Origin: VAZQ01 sp035693615
GTDB taxonomy: Bacteria > Pseudomonadota > Alphaproteobacteria > Rhizobiales > Xanthobacteraceae
Assembly (NCBI GenBank): GCA_035693615.1
Contig: DASSGH010000018.1
Span: 1-64,000 of the forward strand
Reading direction: 5' to 3'
DNA: 64,000 nt
This document shows positions 49,528 to 59,229 of the stretch, one piece after another. How positions within the stretch are numbered: position 1 is the stretch's first letter; every line of letters begins with the position of its first letter. The notes under the pieces are model-generated. The model ran no database searches. It was given only the letters and a program-made list of their open reading frames with translations, and was not told where the DNA came from. The position numbers and the translations under genes are program-made.

Positions 49528-51324
49528 ATGCGCGTGACGGCGGTCCCGGCGCGAGGTTTCGAGGCGAAATCCTACAGCGGCACTCACACCGTATTGGTCG
49601 CGCTCAACTGCAGCGAAGAGCGCCGCAAGGGGCTCATGGGATTCGCGTTCGAGCGCGAGATGATTGGTCCGGGCGGCAAGGGGCCGAAATGGCTACGCTC
49701 GCAAAAGGTATTCAAGTCGGTCGTGCCCGATCCGAAGAGCGTGGTCGATCCGAACGATCCGCGCAAGTCACAGGCCTTCTATACCAAGGATTTTCCGATC
49801 CAAAGCTTCCTCTGGGGCGACTACACCGCGACGCCGGGCACGGCTTATCGATTTCGCATCGTGCCGATGTACGGCAAGCCCGGCGCCCTCACCAGCGATC
49901 CGCAGGACGAACTCAAGTTCGAGATTGCGACCGAGAAAGAATGGGAACAGGGCGCAACCCACGGCGTATGGTTCAACCGCGGCGCCATCGCGAGCCAAAA
50001 GTTCGCCGAGGAGTTCGGCAATGCCGCGCCCAAGAACATCGACGACCCGACGGACCCGGAGGTGATTTGGCTCTCCCGCGGCCTCCTCGAAGCCTGCCTC
50101 AATTACATCAAGGAGACGCCAGCCGGCGACGCTCTTCGTGTTACCGCCTACGAATTCACGTACGCGCCCATCCTTGATGAGCTCAAGCGAGCCATCGACC
50201 GTGGCGTCGACGTCCAGATCGTCTATCACGACACGAGCGGCGAACCAGGCCGGCCCAATGAAACCGCCATGCAGGCGGCCGGTCTTCCCATCAACGACCA
50301 GAAGACCACCTTTCACCGTTCGCAGACGAAGATCCCGCACAACAAGTTCATCGTCCGCCTCACGGGTGGGCGCGACCCGGTCGAAGTGTGGACCGGCTCG
50401 ACCAATTTCACCGCCTCCGGATTTCTCGGCCAGACCAACGTCGGCCATCGTGTCGCCGACCCGACAACGGCTAAGCAGTATTTGCAATACTGGGGCTTGG
50501 TGAAGACCGACCCGGAACTCGCGGCCGCAAGGGCCGGAGCAATGGGGCTCACGCCCAATCCCGCGGAAGTCATTTCAGAGCGATCAATCGCCCGGCTGTT
50601 CTCGCCGCGCGATACGGCGCAGTTGCTCGGATGGTATGGCCGGCGGATGCTCGACTGTGCGAACTCGGTGTGGTTCACCGCGGCCTTCGGGGTGACCGCG
50701 GAATTGCTCGAGCCGATTGCGAAACGGCGCGACCAGATGCGCTTCGTATTGATGGAGAAGCCGGCGGCGGCCGCGGCAAAGACCAAGCTGACGGAGGATT
50801 TGACCCACGTGATCCTTTCCTACGGCGTTCCGCTGGGCGAGCTCTATACCATGAAGGACGGCAAACCTATCGCGCGCAAACCAATTCAGGAGTTCGCGCT
50901 CGATAAATGGTTCTTCAAGGAGGAACTCTACCGTCCGAAGAATGACGGTTTCGTATTCTTCGTCCACACCAAGTTCCTGCTGATCGATCCATTGTCGGAC
51001 GACCCCTTGGTGTGCAGCGGCTCCGCGAACTTCTCACCCGGGTCGCTGTTGCAGAACGACGAGAACATGCTCCTCATCCGCGGCGACACCCGCGTCGCCG
51101 ACATCTACATGACCGAATTCGATCGCGTCTTCCGCCATTTCTATTTCCGGGACATCGCCAACGAGTTGGCCGCCAAGGGAGACGATGCCGCCGCGATCTT
51201 TCTCGACGAGAGCGACGCCTGGACCGGCAGCTATTTCCAGCCCGACAGCGTAAAGGCCAACCGGCGGCTCATGTTCTTTCGGCCGGCGGCAACGACATGG
51301 TTCGATAACGCCGGCAAACGATGA
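49528..51324 (+). CDS. Phospholipase D-like protein with two HKD motifs
   Basis: A 598-residue PLD-superfamily protein. The first HKD is HNKFIVRL at residue 271 with GSTNFTASG downstream; the second is HTKFLLID at residue 480 with GSANFSPGSL. Residues 1-160 form an N-terminal domain with AYRFRIVPMYGKPGAL and other fibronectin-like strands. There is no signal peptide. Relatives are phospholipases or nucleases in bacterial conflict and envelope systems. GGAGG precedes the ATG, and the gene directly follows the SLATT-like gene. Confidence 0.9.
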   Translation: MRVTAVPARGFEAKSYSGTHTVLVALNCSEERRKGLMGFAFEREMIGPGGKGPKWLRSQKVFKSVVPDPKSVVDPNDPRKSQAFYTKDFPIQSFLWGDYTATPGTAYRFRIVPMYGKPGALTSDPQDELKFEIATEKEWEQGATHGVWFNRGAIASQKFAEEFGNAAPKNIDDPTDPEVIWLSRGLLEACLNYIKETPAGDALRVTAYEFTYAPILDELKRAIDRGVDVQIVYHDTSGEPGRPNETAMQAAGLPINDQKTTFHRSQTKIPHNKFIVRLTGGRDPVEVWTGSTNFTASGFLGQTNVGHRVADPTTAKQYLQYWGLVKTDPELAAARAGAMGLTPNPAEVISERSIARLFSPRDTAQLLGWYGRRMLDCANSVWFTAAFGVTAELLEPIAKRRDQMRFVLMEKPAAAAAKTKLTEDLTHVILSYGVPLGELYTMKDGKPIARKPIQEFALDKWFFKEELYRPKNDGFVFFVHTKFLLIDPLSDDPLVCSGSANFSPGSLLQNDENMLLIRGDTRVADIYMTEFDRVFRHFYFRDIANELAAKGDDAAAIFLDESDAWTGSYFQPDSVKANRRLMFFRPAATTWFDNAGKR

Positions 51325-51349
51325 CCGCGTCCGGCTTCGCCGTTACGAC

Positions 51350-52639
51350 CTAAAAGGTCACGACAGTGTCGTGAAAGAAATCCTTCCCCTTGAGCTGTTG
51401 CGTCGTGAACAGGTCCGACTCGCGCGCAAGTTCGCGCACCAGCTTGACCCGAGGCACCTCTGTCTGGCTGGACACAGTGCCGTGCTTTCCTTCCATTGTC
51501 GACATCAACGACAGCAGGCGATCTGCCGTCTTCTCTTCTGACTTAGTCTTGAACAGCTTCCACAAGGATTTCGGTGTCGCGTTGAGACTACCGTGATGGC
51601 CGACCTTATACAGGTTGACGCTGGCTAGAAGCGATTGATACCGCTGCTGGGCGAGCGCGTATTGCCAGTTCTCGATCTGCGCATCCCCTGGGAAAAGAAG
51701 CTTCTTCTCCCCAACCTGAAACAGCAAAATGACGCTCGTGTTATTCATTTCTTGGTCGAGCGAGCGCACGATTTCCAGCAGCTGCTCGCCGCGTACCGTG
51801 CGTGCATGGTGGATCAGCCAGCGCGCGTTGATGCGCTGTGAGTAGCCGCGGCTTTCCACGTACCGTGGGAACAAGGTCGCCCGCTCGTTCTCCGCGCGAG
51901 CGGCCAAAGCCGTGGCGCCGACCTGAAAATGCCAGAATTCGTCGGGATCGCGCGAGCGCTTTTTCCTGATCGAGTCGGTTTGCTTGAGTGTTGGCGGCCC
52001 AAGAACCTCGACCTTCACTCCCGGGAGTACCGTCTCCAGCCCTGACTTGCTCCCGCAGTAGACGTAAGCATTCTTCGCCATCTTCATGAGATTCCTGACC
52101 GCGCTCGGATTGGCGATGTTGGTCTCGCCGAGAAATCCGATCTCCGGCCGCAAATCTTTCGGCAGGTTACGAGCTGCCCGCGACTGGTGGGCGACTACAT
52201 GCATGAGCGACAGCGCAGCAATCTGCTTGCTCGTTCCTGCGCCGAATTTCTTGTTGTTTGCGTTGCTTCCGCTCGGGCCCGTAGCGTCCGGCCCGAGCTT
52301 CGGATCTTCAGTCCAAGGCTGCACTACTAGATGGGGTTTGAGCGACTTGATGACGTTGCCAGTGGCTTGGCCGGATTTGTCTGTCGCAAATCCGGAGATG
52401 TGATCACGGTGCCTGTGCGTTGCGACCACGGCATGAAGTTTGCCCCCTGTCCTCTGCTTGATGTCTTTGGCGATATCCATCATGCGCGACTTCGGCACGC
52501 CTTTGGGAAGACCGGTCGAGCCAAAATCGATCAGCAGGTGCCGCTCAGATTTCCGGCTGTATTGAAAACTCAGGAGAAAGCAGTCGCCGAATCCGACGTG
52601 GTACGTGCGGATCGTCGCGCTGGTGGGCGCCGTCGCCAT
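51350..52639 (-). CDS. ComEC-type MBL-fold hydrolase
   Basis: A 429-residue metallo-beta-lactamase-fold protein. THRHRDHISGF gives the HxHxDH motif at residues 75-80; the N-terminus IRTYHVGFGDCFLLSF is the ComEC/Rec2-like start; FPGDAQIENW gives the later Asp and YKVGHHGSLNA the last His. No membrane helix or ComEC channel domain is present, so it is a soluble stand-alone form. AAGGAGG precedes the ATG and overlaps the stop of the upstream peptidase gene, suggesting coupling. Relatives are phosphodiesterases or nucleases. Confidence 0.9.
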   Translation of the reverse strand: MATAPTSATIRTYHVGFGDCFLLSFQYSRKSERHLLIDFGSTGLPKGVPKSRMMDIAKDIKQRTGGKLHAVVATHRHRDHISGFATDKSGQATGNVIKSLKPHLVVQPWTEDPKLGPDATGPSGSNANNKKFGAGTSKQIAALSLMHVVAHQSRAARNLPKDLRPEIGFLGETNIANPSAVRNLMKMAKNAYVYCGSKSGLETVLPGVKVEVLGPPTLKQTDSIRKKRSRDPDEFWHFQVGATALAARAENERATLFPRYVESRGYSQRINARWLIHHARTVRGEQLLEIVRSLDQEMNNTSVILLFQVGEKKLLFPGDAQIENWQYALAQQRYQSLLASVNLYKVGHHGSLNATPKSLWKLFKTKSEEKTADRLLSLMSTMEGKHGTVSSQTEVPRVKLVRELARESDLFTTQQLKGKDFFHDTVVTF

Positions 52640-52649
52640 CGCAGCCTCC

Positions 52650-54413
52650 TTATCCCATCAGCCGCATACGGTGCAGTTCGGCGAATTGTGACTGCGGGCC
52701 GGAGGGCGGCCTCGGTGGAGGCGGCTCATCGAAGAAACCCGATTCCCCCAAATAATCGAGCCGCGCCTGCTGGTGTTTGGCATTTTCGATGCGGTTCGCG
52801 ATCTGGTATTTCAGCTGCCCGTACTCGTCGAAGATGAGAGCGCCACCGCCAAAGATCCTGATGCGGCGCTGGGGGTCGATCCCTTTCGGCGGAACGATGC
52901 CGAGCCGCTTCTTCAATTCGTCCGCCTGGAGGGTGAGAATTTGGACGTATTCAGCAACGGTTTCGTGCAATACGAAACCATCGGGACCGACGCGGACTGA
53001 GGGACGAACCGATTCGACTTCGATGTAGCTGTCAGGGTTGATCTTGAGCGTGTCCCGGTTTTCCCAAATGAAGCGAAATACCTCTTGCGGCTCGTGCAGC
53101 ATCGAATCGTAGTGGCTTCGGCTGTAGATCAGCTCCTCGTTGCACCGCTTCCATGTGCCGTCGACGTCGGTATCGCCGGCTTGCCGGATGCCGTAATCAT
53201 TGAAATTTTTGAGCAGCCATTTGCGATAGCCGTATTTATCATCGTCCGGAACGACTTCGCGGTCGATGGTCAGCAGCGCTGACAAGTAATCGGAGAAGGT
53301 CAAATCGGTCGGGGGACAATAATCGAGGGCGCGAATCGCCATCGTCAGGAGATGCCCAGCGACGCGCGCGCCTTCATCCCGCACGATGCTTCGGTCCTTC
53401 TTGCCGGGCGCAACCGGACCGATCTTTGCGAGCCGTGCCAGCCAGATGTCGAGAGCGGCATTCAAGACCGCCGCCACCAGCAGTTCGCCTCTTCGGTGCG
53501 GCTCGGCAAACTCCGGGTACAACGGCATGGACATGTATGGTTTGCCCGGCTGTAACGAGACGGAGCGACGGAGCGCGTCCCCGCGAACGACGGAGAGTTC
53601 TCTGCCCATCTGCTCGGCCAATCCGAACAACACCGACTGTTTGAGGACGTCTCGCTCGAGCAATTTGGATGCGATCAGGTTGCTTTGTCCGCCCGACGCC
53701 AGATCCAACCCGGCATCTACCACGTCAGGCAGCGAAAACACCGAGAGCACCGCCACGACATCTGCGAAGCCTTCGTGGAACGCAGCCTGGTCGGGCGTGG
53801 AAGGCTCCATGTATCGTCTGCGCAGGCCATCAAGAAGCGCATGGGTGGTTTCATGTGCGACGACGTCATGGGAGAGGCAGGTGAAGATCGGCTTGCCACT
53901 GCCTCCCATGAAATATCCGAAAAAAATCGCACGATCATCCCGGGAATAAAACGCGTTCGCGTCAGCAAACGCATGCGGTACAAGGTACATCTGATGTCCA
54001 TCGAAACCCCAAGCGCAGCGGCGTCCAAGCGCAAATTCAAACTGTGCCAGCGTGCGCATCGCAATCGCATATACATTTTGCGCGTGAAATCGGGGATCTT
54101 GCAAAAGCTTTTGGTCGTGAACCCTGCCCGCCCGTGAAGAGTTGGGACCACGTGCTTTGAATCCGAATGGATCTCTATACTTTCCATCCGAGGGCCGCCC
54201 ATAAACCATCGGCTTGTAGAGTGTGTTCGTCGAGGAGTCGTAATCGACGACGTTGATGCGATACCCGCAAGGGCCGGGCAGAAGCTCTTCTGCGGGCACC
54301 GTCAGCTCCGTGGTCAGCATCTTGCCTCGGAAGGCTACGGACGGGTCCTGCGCGATGACGGTAAGAGTGCGCGTATCGGGGAGGCTGTGACGTGTCCCGC
54401 GAACGTTTCGCAT
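52650..54413 (-). CDS. Large gluzincin-type (M4-like) metallopeptidase
   Basis: A 587-residue soluble protein. HETTHALLDGL at residues 187-191 gives HExxH, and FHEGFADVVAVLSVF supplies the distal Glu at 214, the gluzincin pattern; FYSRDDRAIFFGYF precedes it as in M4-like enzymes. The first 160 residues form another domain without a signal peptide. The C-terminal region (EEPPPPRPPS-like end) is Pro-rich. GGAGGG precedes the ATG. The MBL gene follows after ten bases on the same strand. Likely targets cytoplasmic proteins. Confidence 0.85.
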   Translation of the reverse strand: MRNVRGTRHSLPDTRTLTVIAQDPSVAFRGKMLTTELTVPAEELLPGPCGYRINVVDYDSSTNTLYKPMVYGRPSDGKYRDPFGFKARGPNSSRAGRVHDQKLLQDPRFHAQNVYAIAMRTLAQFEFALGRRCAWGFDGHQMYLVPHAFADANAFYSRDDRAIFFGYFMGGSGKPIFTCLSHDVVAHETTHALLDGLRRRYMEPSTPDQAAFHEGFADVVAVLSVFSLPDVVDAGLDLASGGQSNLIASKLLERDVLKQSVLFGLAEQMGRELSVVRGDALRRSVSLQPGKPYMSMPLYPEFAEPHRRGELLVAAVLNAALDIWLARLAKIGPVAPGKKDRSIVRDEGARVAGHLLTMAIRALDYCPPTDLTFSDYLSALLTIDREVVPDDDKYGYRKWLLKNFNDYGIRQAGDTDVDGTWKRCNEELIYSRSHYDSMLHEPQEVFRFIWENRDTLKINPDSYIEVESVRPSVRVGPDGFVLHETVAEYVQILTLQADELKKRLGIVPPKGIDPQRRIRIFGGGALIFDEYGQLKYQIANRIENAKHQQARLDYLGESGFFDEPPPPRPPSGPQSQFAELHRMRLMG

Positions 54414-54719
54414 CCTTCCCTCCGGTGCCGACGCGCCGCTGCCTCATCGAACACGGTTTGGCAGCGAAAGCCCAGGTGTGATCACATTCTGCTCGAGAGA
54501 TGAACCGATGCGACCCCAATCTGTGCTTATACCTCAGCGGCCCGCACCGAAGGACACCCCGTCCGGCAGTCCTTATGCCAACACCGGTGATGGCAAGGCT
54601 CGCCAGGCGCTGACGGCGAGGACAATAAGAAGCCCTTTGGGATAGTCACCCCGCTGCGCGTTGCTTCGCGCGGCTTGCCTCAGGACGATTTGCTTGGCCA
54701 ACCTTTGCGCGGAGGCGAG
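54414..54719. other. Intergenic region, no gene seen
   Basis: About 300 bases between the peptidase start and the 3' end of the DUF937 gene on the same strand. Open frames have no Shine-Dalgarno and no recognisable character, so I see nothing beyond the promoter region presumably needed for the peptidase/MBL pair. Confidence 0.45.
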
Positions 54720-55310
54720 CTATACCATCCGCGACGCTTCCTCTTCCGACGGCACCCGGCCGTCCGGCGTGAGCTGATCGACAAACCGCGGCAGATATTG
54801 GCTCAGCCCGGACAGCAAGTCGCCGCGATCCACCCCGCTTTGTCTTGACACTTCGTTGAGGGTGTTGGCGCCGAGGGCGTCGGCAAGATCGCCTTCGGAG
54901 ATTTGCTTGTTGGGGCCGGTCCCGACCCACGACTTCGCAACCTCGCCCTGCCCGCTCTCCTGCAGCTGCTTGAGCAGACCTCCGAGCCCGCCATTGAGTA
55001 CCGTTCCGGCGCCAGCGCCGCCGAGAAGTCCCCCCAATGCACCGCGCAGCAGGTCGCCCAGGTCGCCACCGGGCAGTCCGCCCGTTCCAGTCGATGGACC
55101 GGCGCTAGTCCCGCCGCCGGCCGGCCGGGGTGCCTGAGCCGGCTGGGTCGACGGCGCATCGGCCCGGCGCAAGTTCCTCGCCGCGTAGACCGCGAGTAGA
55201 GCCAGCAGCGCCTTGGCCATCGGCGACATGCCGGCCTGCGCAGATTGAGCGCGCGGATCGCTCGAGGCGCCGCCGCCCTGAATGCTATTGAGAACGTCGA
55301 GCAAGCCCAT
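54720..55310 (-). CDS. DUF937 (YidB-type) protein
   Basis: A 196-residue protein of the YidB/DUF937 family. It begins GLLDVLNSIQGGGASS, has a short hydrophobic helix (MAKALLALLAVYAARNL), a Gly-rich linker (GGLPGGDLGDLLRGALGG), and the family core VGTGPNKQISEGDLADALGA with VSRQSGVDRGDLLSGLSQYL. Function unknown. ATG 55310 has GGAGAG upstream and replaces a longer frame. Confidence 0.88.
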   Translation of the reverse strand: MGLLDVLNSIQGGGASSDPRAQSAQAGMSPMAKALLALLAVYAARNLRRADAPSTQPAQAPRPAGGGTSAGPSTGTGGLPGGDLGDLLRGALGGLLGGAGAGTVLNGGLGGLLKQLQESGQGEVAKSWVGTGPNKQISEGDLADALGANTLNEVSRQSGVDRGDLLSGLSQYLPRFVDQLTPDGRVPSEEEASRMV

Positions 55311-55631
55311 ATCACTCTCCTGACTTGCCCCGATCCTCGGCACAGCATCGCGCACGCCCTTGAGTGTGGCAAGGCGGACTACGCATCAAATCACGATGAT
55401 CGCAGCCTCCGGCCGCAAACAATCAAACCGTTGATCAGCTTGGGAAGTCGGCCAACCTGCCGTAAGAAGACCTCGCTTGTCGAATTCTTGCTCCCTCCCT
55501 TCATTCGAGCACGCTGGCAAATAGACTTGCGCAGCCGATCGAAATGGACGGAAAATAATTGGATTAACGAGATCTAGGCAGAGGTCCACGACGCGAAGTG
55601 CGGATTCTCTTGCGGTGAAGGGAGGCGCGAC
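55311..55631. other. Divergent intergenic region, no gene seen
   Basis: About 320 bases between the leftward DUF937 gene and the rightward PsiF-like gene. The frames in it lack ribosome-binding sites. Promoters for both are expected here; no confident boxes identified. Confidence 0.45.
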
Positions 55632-55877
55632 ATGAAATTGGTGCTTCTGACGGCATTGCTGCTGTCGTTGAATTTCGCTTCTGCATCCGCGCAGGGTACC
55701 TGCGAGAGCAGAGCCGTGAGCAGGGAGGGCAAGCCCCTTGCGGGTGCCGCGAAAGCAAGCTTCTTGAAGAAATGCAAGCGCGACACCTGTCAAACGCAGG
55801 CAGTAGGCAGGGACGGCAGACGGCTTGTCGGCGCTGCAAAAAAAAGCTTCATGCAAAAATGCCAGCGGGAGGCATAG
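55632..55877 (+). CDS. PsiF-like repeat protein
   Basis: An 81-residue exported protein. The signal peptide (LVLLTALLLSLNFASASAQ) precedes two repeats of the PsiF pattern: CESRAVSREGKPLAGAAKAS with FLKKC, then CQTQAVGRDGRRLVGAAKKS with FMQKC. Each repeat carries two Cys, so two disulphides are likely. The family is small and periplasmic; PsiF itself is induced by phosphate starvation in E. coli. GGGAGG precedes the ATG. Confidence 0.92.
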   Translation: MKLVLLTALLLSLNFASASAQGTCESRAVSREGKPLAGAAKASFLKKCKRDTCQTQAVGRDGRRLVGAAKKSFMQKCQREA

Positions 55878-55900
55878 CAAGCGCGCGGCTATAGGATTAT

Positions 55901-55931
55901 CCGGGCGCTCGCGCCCTCCGCGAACGCCCGG
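55901..55931. terminator. Hairpin between convergent genes
   Basis: CCGGGCG at 55901-55907 pairs with CGCCCGG at 55925-55931, and the inner TCGCG/CGCGA bases extend the stem across a five-base loop with one-base bulges. It lies between the ends of the PsiF-like gene and the YpfJ-like gene, the right place for a shared terminator. Confidence 0.65.
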
Positions 55932-55951
55932 CCCTCATCAGGCGCCCCGTC

Positions 55952-56854
55952 TCAAAGCGTTGCAGCGTTGAACGTATCGCAGCTCTCGAGCTTGCCCGAT
56001 CTCAGGCCGGTCATGAACCACCGGGTGCGCTGTTGCGAGGAACCATGGGTAAAGGCGTCGGGGACGACATAGCCCTGGGACTGGCGCTGCAGGCGGTCAT
56101 CGCCAATCGCGGATGCAGTCTGCATCGCAGCCTCCACGTCGCCCGGCTCGATGAATGACCAACTTTCCTGCGAGTGATGGGCCCACACGCCCGCGAGGCA
56201 ATCGGCCTGCAGCTCGACCCGCACCTGCAGTTGATTGCTGTCGGCCTTGTCCATGCCCTGCTGCAATTGCTGTACCTTGGGTAGGATACCGAGCAGGTTC
56301 TGCACGTGATGCCCGATCTCATGGGAAATCACGTAAGCTTCCGAGAACTGGCAAGACTTGCTGCCGGCGTCGCAGGCGCGAAACCGCCGTTCCAGGTCTT
56401 GAAAGAAGGACGTATCGAGATAAACCTTGCGATCGTTTGGGCAGTAGAATGGCCCCATGGCGGATTGTGCGAACCCGCAGCCCGACCGTGTTACGCCGGA
56501 AAACATGACGAGAGTCGGCGGCTCATAGGTCTTGCCGGACTGCGCAAAGATCTTCTGCCACTGCACTTCGGTGCCGCCGAGCACCGCGGAGACGAACTGC
56601 GCCATCTGGTCCGAGGGGGCGCCCGCGCGTGTCTCTTGCGGGTCCTGCTGCTGCTGCGAACGGCCTCCGCCGGTGAGAATGTCCGCTCCGCCGATCAGAA
56701 TGCTTGGATCTATGCCGAGCCACCAGCCGAGGAGACCGAGTATGACGATGGTGCCGACCCCCATCCCGCCTCGCCCCCCGGGGATGCGAAAGCCGCCGCC
56801 CTCGCCCCGCCGATCTTCGACGTTGTCGCTACGCGGCAATTGATCGAGACGCAT
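55952..56854 (-). CDS. YpfJ-type neutral zinc metallopeptidase
   Basis: A 300-residue membrane-anchored protein of the putative neutral zinc metallopeptidase family. The N-terminal RLDQLPRSDNVEDRRG and a TM helix (VGTIVILGLLGWWLGIDPSI) precede the domain: KVYLDTSFFQDLERRFRACD, AYVISHEIGHHVQNLLGILP with HExxH, and QLQVRVELQADCLAGVWAHH with the distal Glu. C-terminal SQGYVVPDAFTHGSSQQR is family-typical. Activity in the periplasm is predicted but unproven. ATG 56854 or 56860 starts the gene. Confidence 0.93.
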   Translation of the reverse strand: MRLDQLPRSDNVEDRRGEGGGFRIPGGRGGMGVGTIVILGLLGWWLGIDPSILIGGADILTGGGRSQQQQDPQETRAGAPSDQMAQFVSAVLGGTEVQWQKIFAQSGKTYEPPTLVMFSGVTRSGCGFAQSAMGPFYCPNDRKVYLDTSFFQDLERRFRACDAGSKSCQFSEAYVISHEIGHHVQNLLGILPKVQQLQQGMDKADSNQLQVRVELQADCLAGVWAHHSQESWSFIEPGDVEAAMQTASAIGDDRLQRQSQGYVVPDAFTHGSSQQRTRWFMTGLRSGKLESCDTFNAATL

Positions 56855-57318
56855 TTTCAACTCTCCTCACGCTCGCTTCCCTCCATCCCGCGCAGGGGCG
56901 TCGGACCAACCGTTGCGCCCGGTGCTTCGCGCGCGCTTCAAATCCACGCCACTGCCTTGGAATGGCCGGCGTGACCAATGCGACCTCAGCGGATCGGCTC
57001 TGGCGTAAGCGCCGCCAATGTTGCGCCGACATGTGTCCGGCACATGATCACAACTCTGTGAAGCCCCAGACGCATTGAGTCATCGAGTCTTACCAATTCT
57101 TTCTCTGTCGGCAAGCGCAACGACATTCAAATTGCTCGGGACTGAACTAAAGTCTGCAGTGATGGGAACCGGAGCGATCCGAGCAACGTTGGCTTGCTCG
57201 GATATGGGCGATGTCCGATTCACATGAGCAACAACATACAAACCTCAGGGATCCCGCATGATCCGCTTCACGAAGCCGCGCGGCACGTGGAAGGACGTAA
57301 CGACAGACAGGAGGCGAC
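56855..57318. other. Divergent intergenic region, no gene seen
   Basis: About 460 bases between the leftward YpfJ-like gene and the rightward DUF3597 gene. Frames of 60-120 codons seen here on both strands are overlaps of gene ends or lack start signals. Part of it (57050-57250) is less GC-rich than the genes, suiting promoters. Confidence 0.45.
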
Positions 57319-57735
57319 ATGAGCATCTTCGGCAACATCGTATCAGCCATTTTCGGATCGAAGCATGCTGCGGGCGTGACTCCCGCAGGCGGGGCGGCAG
57401 CGGCGCCGCCTTCGTCCACGCCAACGACCAAATCCGCGGCCGCACCCGCCGGCTCGGCCCCCGCGAAACCAATCTCGCGAGCGGACGTTGAAGGCATCCT
57501 TCAGAAGCTTGCCGCGGAACAGCGGGAAGACCTCGATTGGAGACGATCGATCGTTGACTTGATGAAGCTGCTGAAGCTCGACAGCGGGCTCGGCGCCCGC
57601 AAGCAATTGGCACAGGAACTGGGCTACACCGGCGCGCTCGATGGCTCCGGCGAAATGAATGTGTGGCTGCACAGGCAAGTCATGACGAAGCTTGCCGAGA
57701 GCGGCGGGAAGGTGCCGGACAGTCTCAGGGCATGA
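57319..57735 (+). CDS. DUF3597 protein
   Basis: A 138-residue protein of the DUF3597 family. Begins SIFGNIVSAIFGSKHAAG, followed by an Ala/Pro/Thr/Ser linker and the domain core ISRADVEGILQKLAAEQRED, then LDWRRSIVDLMKLLKLDSGL and LAQELGYTGALDGSGEMNVW. It is small and soluble with unknown function; relatives contain a LysM-like or helical C-terminal fold. AGGAGG precedes the ATG. Confidence 0.93.
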   Translation: MSIFGNIVSAIFGSKHAAGVTPAGGAAAAPPSSTPTTKSAAAPAGSAPAKPISRADVEGILQKLAAEQREDLDWRRSIVDLMKLLKLDSGLGARKQLAQELGYTGALDGSGEMNVWLHRQVMTKLAESGGKVPDSLRA

Positions 57736-57968
57736 GTTTCGCCCGCACCGCGCGCGTTTAAGCCACGCTTCCGGCGCCGGCAATCACGACAGATCCGTGC
57801 AGCTCGCGATCAGGTCGCTCATCGCGAGCGTGCCGGTTCGTCCGACATTGACGACACGCAGCAGGGCGACATATCTCCTGCGCTTCGCGGCACCATACGA
57901 CAGCGCCGTCGATCCATCGAACCGCCCTCCCCCGATGCGGTCGGCGCCCGGCATAGCTGGAACCTGTC

Positions 57969-59005
57969 ATGTACTCCCATGTCCCGGCGGGAGACAGCCG
58001 CCACGTCGTGTTCGCGACCACCGCCGACGGCCTCAGATTGCCGGTCATCGACGTCACGCATCCGGCATTCGCGATTGCCGACGATCCCGCGAGCCTCGCG
58101 GCGAGGCGCGATGCGTTCCTGGCCTGGGACCGCCGCAACCGCCGCATGCCCACCATCCTCACGCGGCTGCTCATGCGGCTGGCGGCGCGGCGCTCGCTGC
58201 TGCTGCGGAAGATTCTGGCGTCGGACAACGGATATCTCGACAGCATCACGACTTACATGCTCAAGCTCGGCGCGGATCACCTGCCGCCCGGCTTCGACGG
58301 TCCGGTGGACCGCAAGGTCGCGGCGGCTCCGCACATGGCGCTGGTGCGGCTGCGCTTGCAGCAGATCGCCCGCCTGCTGGCGGAGGCGCTCCTCGCACCG
58401 CTGACTGACGCTCCGGACGCGCCGCTCCATCTCGTCAACATCGCGGGCGGGCCGGCGCTCGATAGCATCAACGCGCTGATCATGCTTGCGCCCGCGCACG
58501 CGGCGCTGATCCACCGTGCCATCGCGATCCACGTCTTCGATGCGCAGCAAGACGGGCCGACCTTCGGCGCACGCGCGGTGCTGGCGCTGACCGCGCCCGA
58601 GGGGCCGCTGCACGGGCTCAAGATCGAATTCCAGCGCCACGCCTACGACTGGAACGACACCGCGCCGCTCGCGCGCCGGCTTGCCGGCCTCGTCGCGGAT
58701 CGCGCCATCATCGCCGCCTCGTCGGAGGGCGGCCTGTTCGAGTACGGCACCGATGAGGCGGTCATCGCCAACCTCGCCGCGCTCGCGCGGGCCGGCGTGC
58801 CCATTGTCGCCGGCTCGGTCACGAGTTCGAGCACGCTGCGCAAGCGGATGATCGCGCAGACGAGTTTCGGTTATTCGCGCGCGGCCTGGAAGGCTTCGCG
58901 CCGCTCGCCGAGCGGAGCGGCTATGCAATCGCCGAGAGCCGCACCGCCGTGATGAGCGAGCAGGTGCTGCTGCGGCCGCGGGCCGCCGTGCCACCCTCAC
59001 GATGA
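57969..59005 (+). pseudogene. SAM-methyltransferase-like gene with a C-terminal frameshift
   Basis: Residues 1-300 read in one frame, with a Rossmann motif-I candidate (LVNIAGGPALDSINALIMLA) and AARRDAFLAWDRRNRRMPTI before it. Near 58865-58870 the natural continuation (RLFARGLEGFAPLAERSGYA, then IAESRTAVMSEQVLL) lies in another frame ending at 59005, while the original frame ends at 58952 in low-quality sequence. One extra C in the TTCGG stretch would join them into an about 345-residue protein. It may be a real frameshift or a sequencing error. Function uncertain. Confidence 0.65.
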
Positions 59006-59229
59006 CAACCCCCTTGCGTTGCGGGTTCTGAAGCCAATTCCATCAAACTGGAATCGGTTCACCGCTCGTTTCCGCGCCGCAAGTTGGACCTGCCCGACTT
59101 GCGATTGGTGATTATTGACGATTGATGGCGACCATCGCAGTATTTCAAATCAGTCTCTGCGGTGGCGCCGCTCGCGAATTTGCCGAGAGGCAAGGCGAGT
59201 GTGGCAACCATGCTCGAAAAGGGCTGCCA

